A stretch of 64,000 bases of DNA. It comes from Hyaloscypha bicolor E. Taxonomy: Eukaryota > Ascomycota > Leotiomycetes > Helotiales > Hyaloscyphaceae. The stretch is from contig NW_020194559.1 of assembly GCF_002865645.1 (NCBI RefSeq), forward strand, positions 1 through 64,000, given 5' to 3'. Within the stretch, counting starts at the first letter, position 1, and each line of letters opens with the position of its first letter. Under the pieces are notes generated by a model. The model did not search any database. It was not told the DNA's origin and saw only the letters and a program-made list of their open reading frames with translations. Both the position numbers and the translations under genes were made by a program. This document shows positions 49,699-60,866 of the stretch, piece by piece.

Positions 49699-50257
49699 AT
49701 GTTCAGATTTGTGAGTATAAAGATAATTCACTACAGCCATAGTTGGTCCTATTGTTCAAGAACCATTTGCTAATATTCTGCCCATCAATTTAGCACAAAA
49801 CAAAGGATGTCATTTCGCTTTTCCACAATGCCAAATCCCCAGCTTCTCTGAGGGTGCATACTCTCCTCAAGCAAATCTCTGCCAATGCCAGCGAGCCGGC
49901 AACCGAAGACCAAGCCAGTGACCACACTCCGCAAACCAACCCCAAAAGACAAGAATTCGATCTCGAAGTCACCGAAGCGCCTCCCACCCCAGATCAATTG
50001 AAGAGCATCCTCGAGTATGTGGGAGCTCAGAAGGCTAGCACAATCATCAAGGGTGCGAGGGACGAGGCAGATGCGATGAAGAAGCTGAAGGAGAATTCAG
50101 AGAACTTCCAGAGACCTATCGTATGCTCCACGGTTCCGGAAGATTCGGACGGGAGGCTAACATTGAATAGACTGTTGATTGGGCGAACGGACGAGTGGTT
50201 GCGGGTGCCAATGAGTCGGAGATCTTGAAGATGGTTCAAGATCTGCCGGAGAGTTAG
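49699..50257 (+). CDS. FMP46: Fmp46-like mitochondrial thioredoxin-fold redox protein
   Basis: Three exons (49699-49710, 49794-50120, 50171-50257) give 141 aa. The first exon is only 12 bp (MFRF), then HKTKDVISLFHNAKSPASLR begins exon 2. Family blocks are TEDQASDH, FDLEVTE.PPTPDQL, ILEYVGAQ and, in exon 3, TVDWANGRVVAGANESEILK. This matches the DUF1687/Fmp46 family of small mitochondrial proteins with a thioredoxin-like fold; their substrate is not known to me. Both introns are GT..AG and phase 0. Without the second splice the frame would run on for another 36 codons of non-family sequence, so the spliced model is preferred. Confidence 0.88.
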
Positions 50258-51051
50258 AGAGGAGTTGTATATGATACCAGCATGAGGTCATGAAAAGCGT
50301 AAGGCGATGAGATGCTTCGGGTTTGGGATGCCCAAGACACCATCAGCTGCTCATTTGTACTTTTAAATCTTGAAATCACGTCTCAACCATTCAGTCTCAT
50401 TGTCGTCTCCTTACCGCATTCTTTGGTCTCCCTGACCTGAGCAGCAAATCACAAGAAATTATCCTACTTACAAACTCCCTAGGTCAAGAGACGCAATATA
50501 CAGAACTTCTACCATGAATTCCACAACCGCTACTTTCGCAATGTACTGGAGGCCTCGACTAAATCTCCTCAGGTGTCATCGACAGAGGGTTCGTCCAACT
50601 AGATGCATCTTTGATCCATCCCAAGGTAATTCGATGACCATACCTGCTGTACAGAGAATACGCCAATAATCTCCATTCTTGAACACTTCCAAACGAGGCC
50701 AGAATCTCCTATGGCCGCCTTGGAATCGCCCTTATTGTGCCATGCCCATTATACTCCCGAACCTACCAGGAGGGTTACGTACCTTTGTCTCCTTTAAGCC
50801 ATTGTTTTACAATCGTCACTTCGTAAAGTTTGCAAGCGATTTCGGATGGGTCAGATCAAATTCACTCTGCGGGCTCGCTTTCGAATTACGTCGAGTTCCT
50901 CCCATGCCAAAATTTATCTTCCTTCCCTTCCCACCCAACTTCTTCCGCGAACTCGCGCGACTTCCTCTTCCACACAACAACATCCTTCTCCACTCCTTCC
51001 TTCGTTACTCGGTCGGGAGGCTTGCTTGCGCATATAGCAAGTGCCGCCACG
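50258..51051. other. Long 5' region of the RRM-protein gene
   Basis: 794 bp with overlapping open frames that carry no domain; pyrimidine-rich stretches suggest promoter and 5' UTR. The open frame reaching upstream of 51052 (to about 50,830) has no supporting similarity. Confidence 0.45.
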
Positions 51052-54000
51052 ATGTCCCGTCCGATGCCGTACAATCGCAACCCTGCGCTCCCTCTTACTC
51101 CTATCCCCGAATCGTCCCAGGTTCACTACACTCCTCCACCACCGCCTCCTCCTGCGCCAACCCTCCAATCCTCAGGTATGTTCCTTGCTCCATCGAGCAA
51201 TGACGGAGTTTGTACGTCTCCGCGTCGGACAATCGAATTCTGACTTCTTCAGTGTCGTCTGCGTCCTCCGATGTCATGGCCTACCCAATGGGCTATGTCT
51301 GCGGCATGCCAGAGCAGTTCTGGTATACTCCTCCCAACGGAGTCTGTGCCTTCTCGACCCAAAATGGCCACTTTCCGAAGCGGCAACTCCCTCAAGGCGA
51401 ACAATGGCCGTTGCAAATCATGAGGAGCGACCTTCAGCACGATATACAGAAAAAGGCAAAGACTATCGCAAAGCAGTTTCCCGCACTGGCCAGAGGAATC
51501 ACACCTATCGATAATTGGTATCACCTTTACAAATATTGGGATGCGGTTGATATCTGGGTAGAGGGCCCGCATTTTTTGTTTTATGTCCTTCAGTGCCTTG
51601 GAATGGTGAATAAAGAGCTGGATGAGGAACAACCGCGTGTGATTAATGCGTTCGCCCAAGAATGGGTTGCTGGTAACGAAGAGTAAGTACATGTTCCAGT
51701 GCGCCTTGTGCTATGGAGTGAGTGCTCTATTTACACTGACCCTTCGCGCTCTCAATGTCAAGGATCTGTGCTGACACAGACTAGGTTGGTCGTTAACAAT
51801 CCCCACGCCAAAGACCTCACTGATCTTTTTGATAACTTGGATCGCGGCAACTTGATCAGCATGAGACCAGATGAGGTCAAGTATCTCAACGGCAGACTCG
51901 ACCATCATCGCCATGTCCTCCTTTGCAGGATTCAGGAGTTCCACCGTCAAGCTGCTATGGAACGTGGTCCAGCTGGAATGATGGGCCCATACCCAGGACC
52001 TATGTACCCACCTCCTCATCACAACTTCCCTCCTGGTCCTCCTATGATTGACCCACGCGCTCCTGTTCAATTACTTGGTAAGCTCGTTTAACCGACTACT
52101 TGTCTTGTTCCTTGCTGACATGAACATTCAAACAGTTGCGCCTTCAAAGGCAACCACCCAGAATTACCACCAATTTGTTGAGAGCCAGCGCAACCTAGCT
52201 TCGAGATTTGGTCCCAGAGTTCCGCCAAACAATATCCGAAATGAGAACATTCGTCCGATGGAAGGCAGACCTCGTGGATGGTCCAATGATACAGCTCGGA
52301 ACGGGCGTGGTGGACGAGCCAGCGGGCACGGCTGGAACAATCGAAATGGCCGGGCCAACGTCCCTGCCACTCCTCAATCAAAACCCCCCAAGCCAATGAA
52401 CCAGGTGGGCCCAGCAGAATCAATCTACCTCCTGACACAAAACCCTTCGCCACAGAACCAGCGGGTCTTCTCTGATCCAATCTCTCAGAACCCACGTCCT
52501 CAAGTCGGTCAGCGTGCATTCTCTGATTCTCCGGCAGGGTGTGGTACAGTCAATCAAGAGCCTCCCATTGTTGCTACTCCACTTGGTCGTAGAGCTTCAA
52601 CCAATGATGTTGACTCTCGTCCCAATTATGTCCCGGAGAAGATAGCATCCCCACAAGAATCGCGAGCCGCAAGATCTGGCAATTCAACTCTACGTGTAAC
52701 TGCACCTATAAGCAACGACGCACGAGTCTTGGAGGCCATGGAGAGGCAAGATGGTTGTGGTTTATTGTTCACTGTCCCCCCTGAACGCCCAGGTCCAATG
52801 GTCAATCCTTCTCCTGAACGTCTAGGTCCAATGGTTAGTCCTCCCCCTGAACAACGCCTAGGTCCAATGTTCAATCCTCCACCCGAACAGCGCCCGTACA
52901 GTGATATTGAGCTGCAGGAGTCATCAGGAGGTGCCGGGGTTGTCCATACGTATTTCTACACAGGCCCACCTCGAAAATTGGAGATTGCTCAGCAAAACAA
53001 TCATTCAATCTTCATTGGTGCTTCACCTTACGAGCTCTTCAAGAACCACAAACTTAAGGAGTTCTGTTCTCAATGTGGTGAAGTCGACAATATAACCTTC
53101 TTGGTTGAGAAGGGTCATGCCTTTGTTGCGTAAGTCAATATTTCTGTCGCTTGGAGACAATCAGCTGACTTTAAAGATTTGTGGACGAGAACGTAGTGGG
53201 GCTCGCGATCCGGAGACTGAACGGAGTGTTCTTTGGCGGCTTTCATTTGACGGTATGCTTCCTTCTCAATCTTCCCACCCCACCTTGGTACAACACTGAC
53301 CCAAGGTTTCCAGGTCAATCGCCCTAGATCAAGATCTCGTGGAGATAGTTATTCGAGCCAGCGAAGCTACACGTCTAATCGAACTGTCGTTGGTCCCAGA
53401 GAACCTGAGCAAGGTCCACCATTCTCTCGTCGGCCATCCTTCCGTGAACCGTACAGCCATATCCGCAACTTTAGCAGAAGTTCCGTCGATGGTCCTCATC
53501 ATGTTCGCAACCTTAGCAGACAATCGACGGATACTTTCATCTCGCCACCTCAGATCGAAGGCAGATTGATATCCAGTGTATCTGAGGTCATTCAGCATAA
53601 TGCTGCTCTCAATCGCATGGGACCGCCAATGCCGTTGGAAAGCATCGAGAACCACTACGGCCGCAACCCGCAAAACAAGCTAAACAATGAGTACCGCCAC
53701 GGCGGCGAGTCCCCCACGCAGACGGTTCAGTACAAAGGAAAGGAGAACTCTCCCATGAAGAGTGAAAAGCCACCAATGACCCCCTCACGCAAGACTTCTT
53801 TCAGTTCTCAGGCAGGAGGTCAGGGATCGAAGCGAAAGAACAACAACAAGAGAACTCTTGTCTCTAGACAGAACTCGTAAGTTATACAGCTTTGCCTCAT
53901 CTCGATATGCTTTTCAGATTACTGACACACTTTATAGGTCCACGTCGGCCCAACCACACCCGACTGGAATCCTTACTGATGCTGTCATTGATAGCACATC

Positions 54001-55032
54001 CGCTGCTGATATCAAGAAGAATTCCAACCCTACCTCAATGATCTCAACGGATTCCAATATTCAATCTGATGCCTGTGAAGATGTAGCCACCGAAAAGCCA
54101 AAGCAGAAGAGCAAGCAGGGGAACAAGAAGAAGAAGAATACCTCCAAGAGCAAGGATGATAATACAATGTCCGCCGGTCCCTCGAGCAACAGCAACCCCT
54201 CTTTTGCTATCGAGTCTTCATCAGATGCCTTCGAGGTCAATTCTCCGGTCGGAACTGAGAGCAGCATGACCTTCACATCCAAGAGCACGAATACCTCCTT
54301 CAGTGATCTCCCCAGCCGAAAGCCAAGTGCTGTTTCCAGTATTTCAACGCCACCATTGTCTGAAACTCTCGAAGAAGGTGACACCGCCTCTATGAAAGCC
54401 ATGTCACCAAAGACATCTGATATTGATGAGAAGTCTATTACGCCTAAGCCATCTCAACCCAAATTGCCCTCCTCCAAGACTCCTGATACTGTGATCAAGC
54501 AACGGTTGGCATCTGACAAGGCCCACTCGAAGAAGGAGAGTACCGCCTCAACTGCTAATGACGCACCCTCTTCCATGAGAAAGACAGATGTCAAATTGGC
54601 CAAGTCAGATGGTGAAGTTGAGAGTCCAGAGGCCAAGATCAACCTTGACGACCAAAAGGAATTCCCTGCCCTCGGACCAGTCAAGTCGCCCGTCTTGTCA
54701 ATTGCAGATGGAAAACGTCCTGCTGCCCATGCAGATACTCAGAGACCACCAGTAATTGGGTCGTTCAGCGAACGAGTTGTCTCTGGCTCTGGCATGAATC
54801 AGGCTAAGCCTGCTGTACCTGTCGTGGCTGTCCCGCGTTCTTACATGCAGCGTCAGGCCCCTCAGCCGTAAGTCGTAAGAAACCCTCAGCTTCCTGCTAC
54901 TTTGAGTTCAAGGTAATGACAAAATACAGCGTTCTGAGGAGGTCCGAGAGGGAAATTGATTGGAGCGGGTTGACACAACATGGCTTGGGAAGCAGAACGT
55001 GGCCCTTTACAAAGAGGGTTAGGCGGTTATAG
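51052..55032 (+). CDS. Large RRM-domain RNA-binding protein
   Basis: Eight exons: 51052-51175, 51253-51682, 51785-52077, 52136-53129, 53177-53252, 53314-53876, 53938-54867, 54930-55032; all junctions GT..AG and phase-consistent; 1,170 aa. The N-terminus is Pro-rich. A conserved helical region follows (exons 2-3: PIDNWYHLYKYWDAVDIWVE, PDEVKYLNGRLDHHRHVLL), then an Arg/Gly/Asn-rich stretch and three related RPGPMV/RLGPM repeats (about 52,783-52,890). An RRM spans exons 4-6: HSIFIGASPYELFKNHKLKE, CGEVDNITFL, GHAFVAF, AIRRLNGVFFGGFHL. The Ser/Lys-rich C-terminus contains KEFPALGPV. The role is presumably in mRNA regulation; I know of no named orthologue. The last intron is uncertain: reading through gives a stop at 54869-54871, but its GTAAGT is a consensus donor and a phase-matched exon follows. 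Confidence 0.8.
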
Positions 55033-55370
55033 CGATATTTAAGCTGCATCTCTGAGCCATGGAGATGCGGAATTCGAAGAGATCGTGCAATTGGTTCCTT
55101 GAGACAGAGGATATTTTATGGTGGATAATGATACTGACCGAAGAAGCCGAGAGAGATCAAGGTCTTGTGGTGGAGGTCCATTCTTCCTTACGTGGTTGAG
55201 GGATGCTGAGACGAGCAATGATACCCATTAATTTTACCTCAGCTTGCTGTGATGGCCAATGCAGTGAGCTGAAGCTTTCATTCCCTTACTGCAAGGATAG
55301 CATAGATCAAACAGTTGCTCGTCTCTGGAGATTCCGAGGCCAGTGTCTGAGTCCAGCAAGTGCTTCTTGA

Positions 55371-55898
55371 TTATTGACATCTTGTTAAAAGAGCGTAGAC
55401 ATTGGGCTTGGCTTCTTCGTCGTTTTGAGATGGAACAAGCCTTCTCTGGAAGTCTCCAAAATATGTAGGATGTCGTCGGGCAATCACTTGGTTGGTTGCG
55501 TAATTGCCAGCGAGGGTTACGACTATCATGCTCACCCCTTCTCCCTTGACTCTCAACCCACTCTTCAACACATCTCTACCAACCTTGAAACATAACTCTC
55601 TCCCATACTTAAACCGCAGTCCCCTTCACCTACCCGATCCCCCTCCCACAAGGGCCTGTCCCTCTAAATCGGGTCCCCCTCAAACTTGACTCGAGGACAT
55701 CAACTCACAAGTGATCTTCCCGCACCAATCAACCCTGCTCGAAGCCGAAGGGTTTGCTCCATTTTGAGCTCGCCGTGGAATTCTGGTATCGAGCTGGTTG
55801 ATAGAGGCGAAAGCGGTGAATCCCGACGGGATGCCCAAATCAAAACGATTAGACGTTTCTGAATATGCGAGGCAGATGGCGCCAATCGCGGTGGTCAA
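55371..55898 (-). pseudogene. Small decayed reading frame, unrecognised
   Basis: One minus-strand frame runs from about 55898 to 55371 (about 175 codons): DLGIPSGFTAFASINQLDTR, DWCGKITCELMSS, then GREL.FKVGRDVLKSGLRVK, VVTLAGNYATNQVIARRHP and YFGDFQRRL. It is broken only by two TGA codons (near 55,690 and 55,627). I found no phase-correct intron that removes both. The smooth composition on both sides of the stops suggests a once-functional protein hit by C-to-T or G-to-A changes. Family unknown. The preceding 55033-55370 holds no gene that I can see. Confidence 0.4.
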
Positions 55899-56679
55899 CA
55901 GGAAGTGATGCAGCGGCCTTCTACCAAACGAACTGGAAGAGTGTTATTGGCCATGACTCTCAATCGTGGATGCAGAAACGGGTTGTTTTGGTGAAGCACT
56001 GAAGTGGAATAGTTGTTTCTTCCACAGAGAAGCAGAATTGCACGTCTGCAGGGGGGGGGATTAGAAAACGTACCAAGAACCTGATTTGATGGAGTGGGTG
56101 TGGTGCTTTCATGCAAGAAAGAGCTCGTGAAGTTAATTGCGATGTGTGGACGTCTTTGAGTGGAAATGGGCAGTCTTGCGCCTGCAACATTGTTTCTGGT
56201 GGCTTTGTTTTGATGGTTCCTGTTTAGGCGAGCTGAAAAGGGGTGGGCGTGTCACGTGATAAGTATACTCGAGGGCTCTTTGTTATCTCTGAAGGAGCTT
56301 GCGAGAATTTCTACGAGATTACAGGATGTATCCGACCCTTTCGAGGGTGTTCTAGAATTTTTTGTTGCAGCCAATTTCCATCCATGCCTCATTCTGACCA
56401 GCAACTGACTGGCCATCCCCTACTTGTGCACCAAGCCACTCACATTATCTCCTTGAGAAAATAATCATGACTAGAAGAACGGATATCCACTCTTTCTTAC
56501 ACGCGACCACGTTGTTGACAGAACTACTGTTCGTGGTGTGGATATGGAGATCGTTTTTAGCGGATGATAGGTTCTTCTTGCTTCTTCCAATTCTCGATCT
56601 TATTATGGATTTAATATCTCTGCCATTTCGATGCGCACTCGGCAAGTTGGATATGATCCGGATCTGCAAAGCTGAGTAG
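55899..56679. other. Intergenic; short hydrophobic frame at 56467-56679
   Basis: The only notable frame encodes 70 residues with a hydrophobic core (FFLLLPILDLIMDLISLPF) and is in frame with the RING2 stub downstream across a TAG. It does not resemble an IBR or RING domain, so I do not call it a gene. A short G run lies at about 56,050. Confidence 0.4.
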
Positions 56680-56897
56680 AGGAAAATTCGGGGCCGAGAA
56701 AAGGAGGCGAAGACGTGGATGTATTTGGTACGCTTTACGCAAGTTTGCCCAGGGTGTGAGGCGACGGTTTCAAAAGTTGATGGTTGTGATCAAATGACTT
56801 GTGAGTTTCCTCGAGCTTTTGTGTGGTGACTATTGACGGTGTTTGTACAGGTCATTATGGTCAGGAATTTACGTGGTCGAAGGGTCATGTTTATTGA
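56680..56897 (+). pseudogene. RING2 stub of an RBR-type E3 ubiquitin ligase
   Basis: The frame reads EAKTWMYLVRFTQVCPGCEA, TVSKVDGCDQMTC, then a 50-bp intron (56801-56850) and HYGQEFTWSKGHVY, stop at 56897. C-x2-C, GC-x3-TC and the following aromatic block fit RING2 of RBR ligases, but the next expected Cys is Tyr (HYGQEF) and no RING1 or IBR lies upstream. The intron sits at the same codon (within the Cys after MT) as in the intact gene at 57805, showing common descent. A non-functional partial copy. Confidence 0.65.
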
Positions 56898-57804
56898 AGA
56901 GATTTGGGGAGAAGGCGCCAGTCAGGGGCTGCTTCCTGCTGGCTGTTACGGGGTTGGAAAAGGTCGGGCCTTTGGTTCCCAATTTGAGCAGAATAGAAGG
57001 TAATTTGTTTTGTTAAGGAGAGGAGAAGGGGGACACTGCAAGGTATGATCTGGGATGGGGTTTGCTTCCAGCTCCTGGGCAGTTTCCGCAAAATTCTACT
57101 GAGAAAGCTGCGTGGACTTTGGGGCTTCCTTCCCCGTTTGGGAGAGTTGAAGAAGCACATCCTCACCTTAAAATTCGACGTTCAGAATTTCCAAGACGGT
57201 GGGATATTGGTCGTCTAAACTTCAAGATGGCGTCCAAAGACTTCAAGCTCCGAGACGAGAGGTCCCGTCTGAAGGCACAAGAGAACTCGACAAGATCTCG
57301 CAATCCTTCACCACAAATTCTCCTCGAATCACCAATAGTTCAACAACTCCGGTTAACTATTTCCTTCCTCACTAGAGAAATAGCACTCTCAATCTTCGAG
57401 AGACTTCATATCCGATCTCAACCAGGCTGTTCCAGACTCGTTCGACGACCTTCAGCTCCACCCCCTCTCAAAAGCTCCCAGAACCTCCAAACGCCGACAT
57501 TACCCTCTTTTTCAACTTCACCTCCTGGATGTAACCAATCTTTTGGAACAACAGCATCACCTTCTTGGAAGGAGATTGTTGCAGCTCGTCTTCTGCCTGG
57601 ATTCGGTTACCATTTCCTGACACTCATTTTATCACTCATCCTTGGAGAGGACACATTCACTCAATATTCTTCTTCCCAGCACATACCTTTGAGTGTTCGT
57701 CCATTGATACCTCTTCATCGTATAATTTCCAAGCCTAGGCTAGCTGACTTTTGCAATAGTTACGTCGGTGGAATGCTCCCTTTGTCTTCATTCGAACATT
57801 CGTC
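56898..57804. other. 5' region of the intact RBR gene
   Basis: It contains an open but unconvincing 252-codon plus-strand frame (57062-57820) that begins with TTG, has no domain, is Ser/Pro/Leu-rich and overlaps the start of the RBR gene. It is more likely promoter and UTR than a gene. Confidence 0.4.
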
Positions 57805-59062
57805 ATGGCTCCCCAGGTAAAGCGTTTTCCAGGGCTTCCCAAACAAATATTTGGAATAAAATGCGTTCAACATCGAGTCTATAAAATGAGTACGGTTCTA
57901 AAATACTACAAAAAGCAATTCCACCCAAGAGCGACCAAATACCAACTTCTCAGACTCTTTGTCAAGCTTGAAGCTGAAATCACTGATGCAGAAGGTGCGG
58001 CTATTCGTCAATGGTTGCCCGAATACTCCACATACGACCGTGTCGAACACCTTATGAGCCAGCTCAACAACGTCAGAGGAATACTTCCCAAACTTGATTG
58101 CTGTGTTTGCATGGACTCCTTGGATGCCGAACTATTCCCACAACAGAAGATCACTCCACTTTGCAATCATGAACCGACAGTCTGCCGAAGCTGCCTTACG
58201 AAAACCATAGACACCCAGGTCCCAGAGGTCGCTTGGGACCAAGTCCAATGCCCCGAGTGTTCAGAGACACTGCCGTATGATGTGGTGAAGGAATGGGCTT
58301 CGCTAGAAGCTTTCGAGAGGTACAAGACGCCCCTGCTTCAGAATCAAAGTTGCAGGCATTGAGGTTAACTTCATTTGACAGATACGATCAGAAATCCCTC
58401 CTTGCTGCGTTCCGTGATATGCCAAACTTCGCCATGTGCCTTGGCCCCCGCTGCGACTCTGGACAGATTCATGAGACAGGTGATGCTCAACCCATCATGA
58501 CCTGCACCACATGTCACTTCAAGACGTGCTTCACCCACAAGATGCCGTGGCACTCTGGCCAAACTTGTGCTGAATATGATGCTTATCGCCAGGAAAGAAT
58601 GGACCAAGAAGCAGCGTCTGAAAAATTGATAGCAAGCACCACCAAGAAATGCCCCAACCCAAGATGTGGACATGGCATTGAGAAGAGCGGAGGTTGTGAT
58701 CACATGACTTGTAAGTTGCTCATTGAACCTTCGAAATGTGATACAATGCTTATTCGGCTCAATCAGGTAAGCAATGCAGGTACCAATTTTGCTACGTCTG
58801 CTTGGCTGCCTGGAAGGTGATTATGCGGGAGGGCAATACCGCTCATGCACAAGAATGCAAATACCACAGCGATCGGCTCAATGCTGGTCCCCCACCCGTC
58901 ATCGCCATACTTGACGAAGACGAAGAGGAAACCGAGGACGAGAATGGTGAGAGTGATGAAGAGGGTGGTGGTGACAGCGATGATGACAGTGATTCGAGCG
59001 AAGACGAGAGTAGGGAGGAAACTGTAGAACAACAATGGGAGAGGCGAGCATGGTCCTTGTGA
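57805..59062 (+). CDS. RBR-type (RING1-IBR-RING2) E3 ubiquitin ligase
   Basis: Exons 57805-58319, 58382-58710 and 58767-59062 give 379 aa; introns of 62 and 56 bp, GT..AG, phase-consistent. An N-terminal helical region (LRLFVKLEAEITDAEGAAIR) precedes RING1 (CCVCMDSLDAELFP...CNHEPTVCRSC...CPEC), IBR (CLGPRCDSGQIHE...CTTCHFKTCFTHKMPW) and RING2 (CPNPRCGHGIEKSGGCDHMT, then C-KQCRYQFCYVC). By analogy with HHARI/parkin the Cys in SGGCDH is the catalytic thioester residue; these ligases accept ubiquitin from an E2 before passing it on. The C-terminus is a very acidic Asp/Glu/Ser tail ending QWERRAW. It is flanked by two broken relatives. Substrate unknown. Confidence 0.88.
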
Positions 59063-59596
59063 ATGTGAGCAGACACTGAGGTCCCGATTGATTACCACAC
59101 ACTTGGGTTTCAGACTTTGGCGATTTGATCTTGGGATATTCGATAGAGGTTGATGAAACACGAAAGATTGAGAGAGTTTGGGGAGGACCATATTGGGCTA
59201 TTTATTCAAGGGCAATTGGTGATGATGATGGTGGTGATGATGCAGGATGGGTCATTCTTTATCTACATTACGGGGCTAGTTCAAGGCATGGAAAAGTTTC
59301 AGTTTCTGAATCGAAGGCAGGCACAGCAGAAAAAGCACACTTGTACAATATCGAGCAGTTTCAAAAAGAACATCAAAATTGATTTGATTATGGGCTTGGC
59401 AATGACATCAAAAAGCTTGCTGCTTAGGTGGTTTGGAAGTTGATTTGACGAGACACTCCATTGCTCGTCTGTCTATGCTTTTGACCTCGAAGATATGTCT
59501 GGACTCTCATGCCTCCAATTAAGGCCTTCCTCCGGCAGGAGCCTCTTCCCCGTCCGCGATGAAGATTTAATGGTAAATGATGTCCATTGCGGTATA
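59063..59596. other. Intergenic between convergent RBR copies
   Basis: 534 bp with only short frames. A gatgatgatggtggtgatga stretch lies near 59,220. No gene was recognised. Confidence 0.45.
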
Positions 59597-60866
59597 TTAA
59601 AGTTGAGTCGTGATTGAGGTCACAGCAGCGTTCCAGTCAAATGGGTGTCCACAAAAGCCTGCGAGAACACATTAGAATAAATTCGAAACACAATTTAGGA
59701 GTTACGCACAAGTGACAAAGCCGCAACCAGCGACTTTGGTGATCGGTCGAGAACACTTTAGGCACCGAGCTGATGTTTGCTTTATAGTTTTCTCCAAGGC
59801 TGCAAGCTGCTGTTTCTGTTCCGCGTCCGGTTGCTCGTTGAACTCTTTGCAAGTTTGTCCCTCGTGCCAAGGTCGCTGGTGCGTGAAACAGGCCAGGGAC
59901 GAGCATTTCTCGAAAGTGATTTTGGGCTCAGCTTGTCCGCTGTCATGAATGTGTCCCCAGTCACATTTAGGGTTGGCGCACCAGCGGAAGTTGGGTTCAT
60001 TGCGAATGGGTTGTAACTCCCAAAGGGTATCGAATCTATTGGGGAAATTAGCAAAAAGACATTTTCACTGTTTCAGGGGGTTGGTACTTTTCCGCGACCG
60101 CGGCGGGTTTGACATACGGCCTAACAACATCGGCAGAAAGTTGACGTCCATCCAGTGGGCAACTGAATTTGTCCCATTGGATAGTTGAAATCTGAGCAAT
60201 AATTGATTTGTTGACACAGGTCATGCAAATAAGCTATTGCCTAGAGACACAGCTCGGGTGCAGATCTCCTTCTAGGAAGTCTTGGGTAGGCTTTTTGCTG
60301 TAGCAGATGTTGCAAAACTTGCCTTTGCTTTCATCGGACTCTCCTTGCCCTCCTAGTCGTCGTCATCAGCAACGTTTGCAGGCCCATCATATTCACGAAC
60401 TGGATGTGATCGCGGCCCGTGTCGCCTCAACCTTATCCTTAAGAAGCTGCGAGATCGTTCTTCTGTCTTGCTTGCTGACTTTGTCCTCCATACAAATAAC
60501 CTGTTCAAGAAGGCCTCTTCTCAGCTCCTGTGCTTTCAGCTTGTGTCCATAGCTGGTGAGGATGCTTTGAAGGATCTTGACAGCGAGCTTTGTTGGCTTT
60601 TGGCCGAATACTGTCGCGCTCGGTGGGGACTTCGTCTCTTTCGGCGTAGACATGCTGGGTGACAGGGCTTTGGATTCTCTTTTGTCGTTGTTCGTTGCCT
60701 TTGGGTTGCAGGTATCGAGTGACCGAAATGACTTGGAGGCTCTGGGTTGAGGAAGGTGCGCTGTGTTGATGGATACCTTCGGTTTGAGGTTGTTAGGTAA
60801 GGAAGAGAAAGACTCGACAGAACTAAAATCAAGTGTATATAGGCATAGGTGGGATCTGTGCGACAC
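59597..60866 (-). pseudogene. Inverted, broken RBR-type E3 ligase gene
   Basis: On the minus strand an N-terminal frame (60866 to 60393) leads into acidic ADDDD-EGK sequence, then RING1 (KFCNICYSKKPTQDF ... LICMTCVNKSI ... FSCPLDG). After a 52-bp intron (60087-60036) come IBR (CANPKCDWGHIHD ... CFTHQRPWHEGQTC) and RING2 start (CLKCSRPITKVAGCGFVTC). After a 51-bp intron (59709-59659) comes CFCGHPFDWNAAV, stop at 59597. It has TAG at 60353-60355 and at 60234-60236 inside RING1, and frame changes between 60,400 and 60,330, so it cannot make the full protein. The final intron splits the same Cys codon as in the intact gene. Both stops could arise by C-to-T or G-to-A. An alternative, shorter expressed product cannot be excluded. 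Confidence 0.7.

Noticed and set aside
50679..51203. 174-codon plus-strand frame
   Set aside because: It overlaps the start of the RRM gene in another frame and has no recognisable motif.
57062..57820. 252-codon plus-strand frame
   Set aside because: It begins at TTG, has no domain, has UTR-like composition and overlaps the RBR start in another frame.
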